A DNA stretch of 64,000 nucleotides from Bipolaris cookei (Eukaryota > Ascomycota > Dothideomycetes > Pleosporales > Pleosporaceae). The notes below the pieces were generated by a model. The model had not been told where the DNA came from. It saw nothing but the letters and a program-made list of their open reading frames with translations, and ran no database searches. Made by a program: the position numbers and the translations under genes. The stretch is taken from NCBI GenBank assembly GCA_002286855.1, contig NRSV01000074.1, positions 107,575 through 171,574 of the forward strand, read 5' to 3'. This document shows, one piece after another, positions 56,555 to 64,000 of the stretch (its first letter is position 1; each line of letters begins with the position of its first letter).

Positions 56555-57898
56555 ATGGCGTCCCGCTGGGTAAACGACGAAGCAGACAAGGCCGAAGAAC
56601 TACGTCGAAAGAAAGAAAAGGAAGAGAAGAAGCGCCTAAAATTGCAGAAAAAACAACAAGAAGTAGAGGCGGTAGCGCATAAACCAGCAGATTTGCGTCC
56701 CGCGAAGCGTAGAAGACTGTCAACAGGCAATGATGATGAACAAGTACCCAAAGAAAATGAGGCTCAAGAAGAGCAAACACTACTGCGCTTCGAGGGCGGA
56801 GGATGGACCTCATGTCGACACACATCTAACTTTGAGACTCTGAACCAAATTGAAGAAGGCTCCTATGGCTGGGTATCACGAGCGCGTGACGTAAACTCCA
56901 ATACCGTCGTGGCTTTGAAGAAAGTGAAGATGGACTACAACCAAGACGGGTTCCCCATTACAGCATTACGCGAAATATCGATTCTCCAACGCTGTCGGCA
57001 CAACAACATTGTCAATCTTCACGAGATACTCTCAGGCGACGATCCCCAAGAATGCGTCTTGGTCATGGAGTTCCTCGAACACGACCTCAAGACGCTGCAG
57101 GAAGACATGAGCGAGCCGTTCATGGCATCCGAAGTCAAGACACTGTTGCGTCAGCTGGTATCCGGAGTCGGATATATACACGAAAACTTCATCATGCACC
57201 GGGATCTCAAGACATCAAACATTCTACTCAACAACAGGGGACAGCTCAAAATTGCAGACTTTGGCATGGCGCGGTACATCCCGCCTTCCAACGCGCCTTT
57301 GACACAACTCGTAGTCACGCTCTGGTACCGTGCGCCCGAACTGCTTCTTGGCACCCGGGACTATGGGACCGAAGTCGACATGTGGAGCATTGGCTGTATA
57401 TTCGGGGAGCTGCTGGCCAAAGAGCCCTTGCTACAAGGCAAGAACGAAGTCGACGAACTCTCACTCATCTTCTCGCTATGTGGGCTGCCCTCTGAAAAGA
57501 CGTGGCCGCAATTCTACCGGCTGCCTAATGCAAAGAGCCTCAAGATGCCCCGAGACCACCGTAATGCACCTGCCTTTAATCGTGCAAAGTTCCCTTTTCT
57601 CACGGCCTCGGGCGTCGATCTGCTTTCTTCGTTGCTCGCGCTCAACCCGGAACACAGGCCAACGGCGAATGAGGTCCTGGCCCACCCGTATTTCAAAGAG
57701 CAGCCAAAGCCTAAGCCGACAGAGATGTTTCCCACATTTCCCAGTAAGGCCGGGCAGGAGAGAAGGCGAAAGAAGAGCCCGAATGCGCCAAAGAGGGGTG
57801 AGGCGCCGGGCATGCAAGGTAGTCTAGATTTTAGTAGCATTTTCAGGGCGAGGGAAGACGAAGAAAAAGGGGCTGGGTTTCAACTGAAGATGACTTGA
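56555..57898 (+). CDS. CDK11/PITSLRE-type cyclin-dependent kinase
   Basis: A single exon of 447 aa from ATG 56555. The N-terminal 100 residues are a charged Glu/Lys coiled region (EELRRKKEKEEKKRLKLQKK) and a nuclear-localisation-like PAKRRRLS. The kinase domain has the Gly loop EEGSYGWV, VALKKVKMD, the helix signature PITALRE (PITSLRE in animal CDK11), MEFLEHDLKTLQEDM, catalytic HRDLKTSN, DFG in IADFGMARY, and APELLLGTRDYGTEVDMWS. The T-loop Thr is in the LVVTLWYRAPE segment. CDK11 with L-type cyclins acts in transcription and pre-mRNA splicing, including phosphorylation of SF3B1. The C-terminal tail is basic, with a conserved-looking LDFSSIF. CDK10 is the nearest alternative, but the long charged N-terminus favours CDK11. 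Confidence 0.92.
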   Translation: MASRWVNDEADKAEELRRKKEKEEKKRLKLQKKQQEVEAVAHKPADLRPAKRRRLSTGNDDEQVPKENEAQEEQTLLRFEGGGWTSCRHTSNFETLNQIEEGSYGWVSRARDVNSNTVVALKKVKMDYNQDGFPITALREISILQRCRHNNIVNLHEILSGDDPQECVLVMEFLEHDLKTLQEDMSEPFMASEVKTLLRQLVSGVGYIHENFIMHRDLKTSNILLNNRGQLKIADFGMARYIPPSNAPLTQLVVTLWYRAPELLLGTRDYGTEVDMWSIGCIFGELLAKEPLLQGKNEVDELSLIFSLCGLPSEKTWPQFYRLPNAKSLKMPRDHRNAPAFNRAKFPFLTASGVDLLSSLLALNPEHRPTANEVLAHPYFKEQPKPKPTEMFPTFPSKAGQERRRKKSPNAPKRGEAPGMQGSLDFSSIFRAREDEEKGAGFQLKMT

Positions 57899-58086
57899 TT
57901 ACTCGGTAGTATTGATGTATATCTTGATAGATGCTGGCTTCATGGCAACAACGAAGTCACCAATCTATCCTTGTGCTGGCCGGTTAAAAGCTTGGCTGAT
58001 AAAACGCCCTAAATGCTGCCCGTGAGGGCTCCGCCCATGTAAATAGTACCTGGTTTCAACATGTTACAGGCCAAGAAATAGCACAA

Positions 58087-59257
58087 TCATCGGCGGTCTC
58101 TGCTCCGGCTGCGGTCGCTGCCATAGGAGCTGTAACTAGGGCTTCTGCGTCCTCTGCCCCCGCCACTGCCGCCGCTAGGGCCGCCTCTTTGTGGCGGGCT
58201 ATCCCTCCTGCCGTAGCCTCGGTTTGGCGGAGTTCTCGATGGAGACCGGCTGTAAGAAGAGCGTGAAATGCTCCTCCGTGGCGAGCGGCTTCGGGACCGT
58301 GTATACGATCGTGAGCGTCCTCCCCATCCTCCTCTTCCCCCTCGGCCACCTCTGCCCCGTCCCCACTGTCCACGATCAGGTGACATACGGCGCGGTGGAG
58401 AGCGGTAGCGTGGGGGACCATCCATAGGCGGTGGTCTGTATGCTCCGGGTGGACCTCCTCCTCGCAGTCCCCGTCCACCGCGTCCATATCCGCTGTCAAA
58501 GTCGTCTTGGAATCTGTCGCCTGGCGGTGGGCCCCTACGGGCTGGGGGAGGGGTTTGAGAAAAGCGACGTCGAGGGAGCACAATGGAAACTTGGATTCTG
58601 GAACCGTCTAACTGTGCGTCATGCATCTTTGCGATTGCACGCTCGGCTTCGTCAATCTCCTCGTAGAGTACGTATGCGATTCCGCGATTAATGTTGACTG
58701 CTTGGCCATGAGTAAAATGACTGCGAAACTGCGAGATGGCGCATACAAGTGGGATTCATTGGCATCCTGACATCTTTGATGACGCCGTAATTTCCAAATA
58801 TCTCACGTATGTGGTCTTCTTTGACATTTCTGGTCAAGGCTTCTACTACAATCTATCAGACTATTAGCGGCCGGGCTGATGTGTTGGGAAGGCTGGCCCG
58901 AAGCAAATCCGTCTTTGGTGTTAAGTCGCTTGATGTGCTCACCTTTGTACTCCGGGGTGCTGGCGACACATCCCTGGGGGTAGGGCTGCGAGTGTAGCTC
59001 CTCCCTCTTGAGCGTGATCTGCTGTTTGGTGTGTAGCTGCGTCGGCCATTGCGCCGGGGAGACAGAGATCTGGGCGAGCGGGATCGGGTACGCGACCGAG
59101 AACGTGTGGGAGATCGTGGGGACACTGAGCGCCGTGGCGAGCCGGACCGTGGTGAGCGAGAGCGGCTCGGTGATCTTGTTTGCGACCTGTCGCGAGATGG
59201 GCTGCGCGTGCGCGATGGCGATGGCGAGCGTGCTGGAGACGGAGAGGGAGACGGCAT
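58087..59257 (-). CDS. RNPS1-like SR protein with one RRM
   Basis: Three exons, 59257-58943, 58852-58747 and 58697-58087 (introns 90 and 49 bp), encode 343 aa. The N-terminal 100 residues are an RS domain (SPSRDRSQTRSPSRSRSPRS). The RRM begins at the second exon, IVVEALTRNVKEDHIREIFG, with DVRMPMNPTFNINRGIAYVLY as the spliced RNP1-like part and AIAKMHDAQLDGSRIQVSIV closing the fold. A long tail is Gly/Arg-rich (GRGRGGRGGRGGWGGR), then RS-rich again. RS-RRM-RS order and LTRNVxxDHIxEIF resemble RNPS1, a peripheral exon-junction and ASAP complex component in splicing control. Direct evidence for such a complex in this fungus is lacking. Start: the ATG at 59257 directly opens the RS domain. Confidence 0.88.
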
Positions 59258-60308
59258 GGTATGGTTTTTCTCGGCAGTATGGTTGCAGGAGATGTGCGTG
59301 CGGTGGTGTGCAAGCTCACATGCGTTTAGACATTGGGGTGTCACGATTCCATTGGATATCTGTTCACGCGTCATCTTTTGGCAGTGGGCTCTGAGCTGCG
59401 GACTGGGGCTTAGCATGGTCACGTGACTGACGCGGAACACGGACAAGCGGCCAGGGCAACAGGCGCACGTCATAATGGTGCGAGGCCATCGAGGTAGAGG
59501 CAGAGGCTGAATGGAGAGGCTAGGCCAGAATGCAACAGGACCACGTCAAATGTGCTGCTGCTGCAACAACAACAACAACAACAACAACACCGCCATCATC
59601 AGCAGCAGCAGCAGCTGCTGCTCTTGTCTGCTGCGCAGCATTGCGTGGCATCCAGTGGACCGTGTCGAGCGTCGCGTGTCGAGTGTCGAGTCATAAAAAG
59701 CAATTGTGCTTCATCTGTGCAAGCAACTCGCCCAAACACGCAATTACTGTTCTGCTGGCCGGCGCCTAGAGCCACCGTTTAGTGACATGCAATGCATGGG
59801 TCCGCTTGTCCGACGCCAGCATTTCGACCCGCTCGTTGGCTTTTGACCCCAGAGAGACCAAGTGAACAGACACCAGGCGGGTATCGCGGTGGACATTTGT
59901 TGTCGCCGCCCGTGTGTTGGGCCCAGGGCAGCGTTGGTGGCTGTCGACTTGACAAGCAGCTGATGGCACAAGAACAAGGACAAGACGAAGAGGCCCAAGA
60001 CAAGAGGCATGACAAGCCGCCCCGGTGTGAAGAGAGTTGCCGGTCACGATAGGAAGAGCTGATTCTGATTGCATTGCGTCGGTTGCCTCTCGCGCCCGTT
60101 CCATTTACAGACAGAGGGCGGGGTCGAAACAGCCCCACTATCAAACCGCGACTTAGCCCAACAACGCAGCACCAAACCTTCTCACCGCATCTGCCCTCTC
60201 GTCCCGCTTAGTCAAAAGTACCTGCATCTACCGTGTGCTCTGCCTCCTCTTCTGTCCATCTTCTCATCACTCTAGCTCCCGCAGCACGCACATCACCCCT
60301 CACCCAAC
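59258..60308. other. Divergent intergenic region with trinucleotide repeats
   Basis: About 1 kb between the RNPS1-like gene and profilin start codons. It contains an (AAC)n run near 59563-59588 followed by CAG/CTG runs to 59625. The last 200 bp is pyrimidine-rich (promoter and leader of profilin). Frames through the triplet repeats are not genes. Confidence 0.55.
59555..59625. repeat. Triplet microsatellite (CTG, AAC, CAG)
   Basis: CTG x3-4, AAC x8-9, then CAG x5 and CTG x3. Interrupted and likely length-variable. Confidence 0.85.
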
Positions 60309-61007
60309 ATGTCCTGGCAAGGTGAGCAACCACACTGCCCCTCCCCTCCTTGTTCACGGCAAAGACTGACCCAAGCCAGCATACGTTGACACCAGGTGCG
60401 TCTCGCCTCGACCTCACTCACGCTGCACGTCTAACCACCTTCTCCAGCCTCGTCGGCACCGGCAACATCGACAAGGCCCTCATCTGCGATGTCGAAGGCG
60501 CAACCAACTGGGCCGCCTCCCCAGACTTCACGGTACGTCGTCCGCTGGCCTGCGCGGGGCACAGCTGCTCTCCTGGCCCTGAGCTTCAACTGGACCTGGA
60601 AATCGACATGAAATGGCAGTGCCGTCGTGTGGTCCATCATCATGCAGTCGGATGCTGACAGGTTGCAGCTGTCTGATGAGGAAAGGGCAGCCATTGCCAA
60701 ATCCTTCAATGACAAGTCAGACCCCAAGAAGGTCATCTCGGAGGGTGTCAAGGTGAACGGCGTCAAGTACATGACCATCGAGGCAAGCGACGATGCGCTC
60801 AAGGCAAAGAAGGTACCCTCTCGACCTCTGCCGCCCACGCCCACGCCCACCAAGTACTGACTGTGACACTAGGGCAAAGAGGGCGTCGTCGCCTTCAAGA
60901 CCGGCCAGGCAGTCATCATCGCTCACCACCCCGAATCCATCCAGACTACCAACGCTTTCTCCTCCGTCGCCGAGCTTGGAGACTACCTGAAGAAGCATGG
61001 AATGTAG
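60309..61007 (+). CDS. PFY1: Profilin
   Basis: Five exons, 60309-60321 (13 bp), 60380-60395 (16 bp), 60448-60532, 60669-60812 and 60873-61007, give 130 aa, the family length. Spliced start: M-S-W-Q-A-Y-V-D-T-S-L-V-G-T-G, the classic profilin N-terminus with the Trp that binds poly-proline. Then ALICDVEGATNWAASPDF, L-S-D-E-E-R joined by the fourth exon, KVNGVKYMTIEASD and the C-terminal actin/poly-Pro face GVVAFKTGQAVIIAHHPESI, ending GDYLKKHGM. Profilin binds actin monomers and formin FH1 domains and charges filament barbed ends with ATP-actin, in the cytosol and at hyphal tips. At exon 4 the acceptor GTTGCAG (60662-60668) keeps frame; the nearby GACAG would bring a stop. Confidence 0.95.
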
Positions 61008-61416
61008 AGTGTCTCTGCGCCGGGACTGTTTGTATGTTAGAGATATTTGCATAACCCCCACTCGACATGTGGCGGACAAGATAGTAGGGAGGAATGGTGA
61101 AGGATATAGATATGAATCATGACGCAGCACATAGCGACATTGGAGATTTCTCTTCAATGCAATGACATGCCTTCAAACTACGCCCTTTGCCAAATTAAGA
61201 AACTGTCACGATACTCTAAGTTGAGGCCTAGGAAGGCCAACCCTCGGAGACCCATCGGGCACCCCTCGGGCCAAAGGAGCTACAGTCATGTGCATAGACT
61301 GTATAGTCCTATCCGAGCCTTGGGTTACTCCTCAAGGATTCGTCTCAATTCGCCCTAACTGATATATTTTGTGTCTATCTGCGAAATACCTTATAACTTA
61401 AATCCTTCTAACTCTA
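61008..61416. other. Intergenic, profilin 3' region up to the second Fot element
   Basis: About 410 bp. No gene was seen. Confidence 0.5.
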
Positions 61417-61418
61417 TA

Positions 61419-61464
61419 ACGTATCCCACGGGCGAGTCGGTCACACTGCCAAGCCCCCACCAAA
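61419..61464 (+). repeat. Left terminal inverted repeat of the second Fot element
   Basis: 46 bp; matches the reverse complement of 63217-63263 with a two-base mismatch and a one-base indel in a C run. Confidence 0.93.
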
Positions 61465-61492
61465 ATATGTACCTACCTACTTCACAGACACA

Positions 61493-63150
61493 ATGAGCCA
61501 ACAATATAACAATTTACATGCTTTAAAAGAGGCTCGACTACAGCTCGCACTTCCAGCTATTGAACGTGACGCGACACTTACTCAGCGACGCGCTGCAGCT
61601 ACCTACAACGTCCCTCAAAGTTCAATTAGCGATAGACTTGCTGGAAAGACATTTCGACGCGATTGCAAGCCTAACTCAATGAAGCTGCTTGAGACAGAAG
61701 AGGAGGTGGTTGTTGAGCATATACTTGACCTAGATGAGCGAAGATGGGCGCCCCAGCTTGCTGCTGTCAAAGATATGGCTGATTGTCTGTTGGCTGACCG
61801 TCACCGCGTCCCAGTCGGCCAGAACTGGGCTGCATCCTTCGTCAAGCGTCGCCCTGAACTTAAAGTTAAACTTAATCGAAAGTAGGACCATAGGAAAGCC
61901 CTCTGTAGAGATCTTGAGGCGATATGAGGCTGACTCTGCTTTGTATAAAGCATGAAAGCGAAGTACGGCATTGTGGACAACGACATGTTCAATTTTGACG
62001 AGGTTGGCTTCATGATCGCGTGATATCAAATGGGGCAGTAGTCACAAGTACTGACCTTCAAGGATGACCAAAGATGATCCAGCAGGACAATCGAGAGTGG
62101 AGTACAACTATCCAGGGCATCAACGCAATGGGATGGGCGATCCCACCCTTTATTATCTTCAAGGGCGGAAACCACCTCTCCGCCTGGTACGAGGAGGGCG
62201 ATATACCTCGCGGTTGGAGAATCGCAGTCTCTGAGAACGGCTGGATAACAAATGAGCCTGGCCTAGAGTGGCTAAAGCACTTTAACAAGCATACGAAGGG
62301 GAGGGTTGTTAGTAGCCACCGTCTGCTCATTATTGACGGTCACGAGAGCTACAACTCACTTGCTTTTCAGCAATACTGCAAGGATAACAAGATTGTTACT
62401 ATTTGTATGCCTCCTTACTCGTTGCATCTACTGCAGCCTCTTGATGTTAAATGTCTTTCGCCTTCAAAGAAGGCCTATGGACGCCAAGCCGAGAGTCTTA
62501 TGCGCAAGATCACTCACATCACCAAAACAGAGTTCCTACCGTGCTTTGTTGCTGCCTACAACCCCTCAATTACTAAGAGTAATATCCAGGCAGGATTTTG
62601 AGGCGCTGGCTTGATCCTAGATGACCCAGAGGCGGTACTGTCTAAGGTTGATGTAAATCTGCGCACGCCTTCACGCCTTCCCGTCGAAGACCTCCCTTGG
62701 ATCTCCCAGACCCCAAAAAATACACTGAAACTTGGGTCACAATGAACGGTTTTGAAGAGCAGAATTCAGAGATATATAGAAAGTTCTCCAACTTCGATGG
62801 TTGACGTGTCTGAAAAGCTTGCAGAGGGGGCAGCTATTGTTGCGCATAAGCTGGCGTTGTCGCAAATGCACATCGCTGAGCTTGAAGCAGCCAACGAGGC
62901 CGCCACGCGACGAAAATCACGCAAAAGAGAGCGGGTACAATAGGGCGGTACCCTTGCAGCTGAAGAGGGCCTACAACTGACTACTCTTGTAGACTCTGTA
63001 GCACGTGGTGGTGCGAAGAAGGCGAAGAAGGCGAAGAAGAGGGCGCGCGTTGAGGCAGGCGAACCGTCGCAACGACGCTGTGGACGCTGCAGCGAGATAG
63101 GACACAACTCGCGCACATGCAAGCAAGAAGCAGTAGAAAAATCTAAGTAG
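61493..63150 (+). pseudogene. Degenerate Fot/pogo transposase
   Basis: Plus-strand remnants in order: an intact N-terminal DNA-binding part (MSQQYNNLHALKEARLQLAL, RRAAATYNVPQSSISDR) open to 61885; a stop-ridden linker (several TAG/TGA between 61883 and 61950); GIVDNDMFNFDEVGFM with the first catalytic Asp; the catalytic block 62074-62601 (GINAMGWAIPPFIIF, LLIIDGHESY, LLQPLDVKCLSP) ending in TGA; a coiled segment (62752-62943); and a zinc knuckle, CGRCSEIGHNSRTC, before the final stop at 63148-63150. Frame changes occur after GFMIA and around 62700. The catalytic Asp residues survive, but the frame breaks make it non-functional. It resembles the 48728-51257 transposase along its length. Confidence 0.9.
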
Positions 63151-63216
63151 AATGGCCTATTACTATTTTCTATAACTGTCCTTGACGGTGCTGCACTGTC
63201 GTGAATAGTCATGATC

Positions 63217-63263
63217 TTTGGTGGGGGGCTTGGCAAAGTGACCGACTCGCCCGTGGGATACGT
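63217..63263 (-). repeat. Right terminal inverted repeat of the second Fot element
   Basis: 47 bp, pairing with 61419-61464. Confidence 0.93.
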
Positions 63264-63364
63264 TACTGTCCGTGCTCACCCAATGCAACAGTCAGCCAAT
63301 GCAACACCATCCGCCCCACCATAATATCAACCCATCATTTTCAACACGTGATATCTCCACCACC

Positions 63365-64000
63365 ATGACAGCTCTTGCAAAAGCGATTGCGGCAATCGAT
63401 TCACAAGGTCCAGAAGGTCAACTTTCATACGGCGCGGTTGCAAAAAATTTGGTGTTGAGCTTTCAACATTAACGCGTCGGCACCAAAACAAAACACAGTC
63501 GCGAGCTGCAGCTGCTAAAAAACGTCAACTACTCACTCCACCACAAGAATCTGAGCTAGTAAAATATATAGAAAAACTTACTACGCGCGGCTTACCACCT
63601 TCTCGAGCTATAGTAAAAAATTATGTGGCGGTTATTGCAGAGTGGGAGCCCTCTAGTAGCTGGGTTTCACGGTTTTTGACCCGTCACCACGATAAAATAT
63701 TCACCAAAAAATCCACCAGTATCGACCGCGCCCGTCGTCTGGCTGACAATCCAGCCAACTACCAACCATATTTTGATCTCCTCACTGCCAAGCTCGATCA
63801 GTATGACATTGCGCCACATAATATCTATAATATGGATGAGAAGGGCTTCTTACTTGGCCGGATTTCACCATCGAAAAGAATCTATTCAAAGGAGCTTTGG
63901 GAGCAAAAGAAAGTGCGGCAATCCCTCCAAGATGGGAGTAGGGATTGGACAACAATTATTGGCTGTATTTGCGCTGATGGGAGCTCAGTAGATCCCGCGA
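63365..64000 (+). pseudogene. Third pogo-like transposase, 5' part, one-base frameshift
   Basis: Starts at ATG 63365 (M-T-A-L-A-K-A-I-A-A-I-D-S-Q) with a psq-like helix-turn-helix (LSYGAVAKNL). The frame breaks at an A6 run (63442-63447): one more A would continue as K-K-F-G-V-E-L-S-T-L-T-R-R-H. From 63451 this shifted frame stays open to the window end: ELVKYIEKLTTRGLPPSRA (CENP-B-like HTH), WVSRFLTRHHDKIFTKK, IYNMDEKGFLLG with the first catalytic Asp, and DWTTIIGCICADGS. The protein is clearly different from the two Fot transposases, so this is another pogo-class family. Its left inverted repeat was not delimited; the element may begin right after 63263, next to the second element. The shift could be a real mutation or a homopolymer sequencing error. 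Confidence 0.85.

Larger units (their letters stand above)
61419..63263 (+). mobile_element. Second Fot/pogo element, decayed
   Basis: Bounded by inverted repeats 61419-61464 and 63217-63263 (both start ACGTATCCCACGGGCGAG and continue TCGGTCAC, then TGCCAAGCCCC and CCACCAAA) and by TA on each side (61417-61418 and 63264-63265). Length 1845 bp. The ends share ACGT and GCGAGTCGGTCAC with the first element but otherwise differ, so the two are related subfamilies, not recent copies. Confidence 0.94.

Noticed and set aside
58056..58583. 175-codon frame antiparallel in phase to the RNPS1-like gene
   Set aside because: Another reading frame of the repetitive RS/RGG coding sequence on the same strand.
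59563..59625. Poly-Gln or poly-Thr coding frames
   Set aside because: They arise only from the triplet microsatellite in an intergenic region.
1..64000. CRISPR array, rRNA or tRNA genes
   Set aside because: No regularly spaced direct repeats and no cloverleaf-compatible A/B box pairs were found by eye; CRISPR is not expected in a fungal nuclear genome.

Overview
The window is a gene-dense stretch of nuclear DNA from a filamentous ascomycete. Short introns (49 to 203 bp) with GT..AG ends and CTRAY-like branch sites, typical fungal protein families, Fot/pogo transposons and a HET gene killed by C-to-T type stop codons all point that way. The siderophore synthetase layout and overall style suggest Dothideomycetes, probably Pleosporales; this is an inference from reading, since no database search was possible. 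Exon coordinates were worked out by hand from splice signals, frame and family alignments recalled from general knowledge.

Layout, left to right. 0-6.3 kb: 3' part of an intracellular siderophore (ferrichrome/ferricrocin type) NRPS ending A-T-C-T-C-T-C. 6.6-20 kb: housekeeping block with a PAP2 lipid phosphatase, a LITAF-domain protein, splicing factor AAR2, ESCRT-II subunit VPS22/SNF8, a large presequence-bearing protein with an RRM-like region, and an AFG2-type AAA ATPase. 20.5-27 kb: two long, mostly disordered fungal-specific proteins. 27-30.4 kb: AT-rich island with a HET-domain pseudogene carrying four RIP-like stops. 30.4-36.1 kb: an HSL-type esterase, a small acidic protein, an alkyltransferase-like (ATL) DNA repair protein with a 13-bp exon, and splicing factor BUD13. 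36.1-39.7 kb: poor in genes except for a tiny, intron-split metallothionein gene that ordinary ORF calling misses.

39.7-47.5 kb: mitochondrial amidotransferase subunit A, a dysferlin-domain peroxin, TIM16/PAM16 and a Trf4/Cid14-type poly(A) polymerase. 48.6-51.3 kb: a Fot/pogo element (minus strand) whose transposase is interrupted by an 860-N assembly gap that probably stands for no missing sequence. 51.5-61 kb: an anoctamin/TMEM16 protein, an NDUFAF7-type methyltransferase, a CDK11-type kinase, an RNPS1-like SR protein and profilin. 61.4-63.3 kb: a second, decayed Fot/pogo copy with related but distinct terminal inverted repeats. From about 63.27 kb to the window end: the start of a third pogo-like transposase with a one-base frameshift.

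No operon-like arrangement is expected. The block is rich in RNA processing (AAR2, BUD13, RNPS1-like, CDK11-like, Trf4-like) and mitochondrial maintenance genes (amidotransferase A, PAM16, NDUFAF7), several sharing short divergent promoters (ATL/BUD13 201 bp, NDUFAF7/CDK11 249 bp, presequence protein/AFG2 342 bp). No tRNA, rRNA or CRISPR array was seen.
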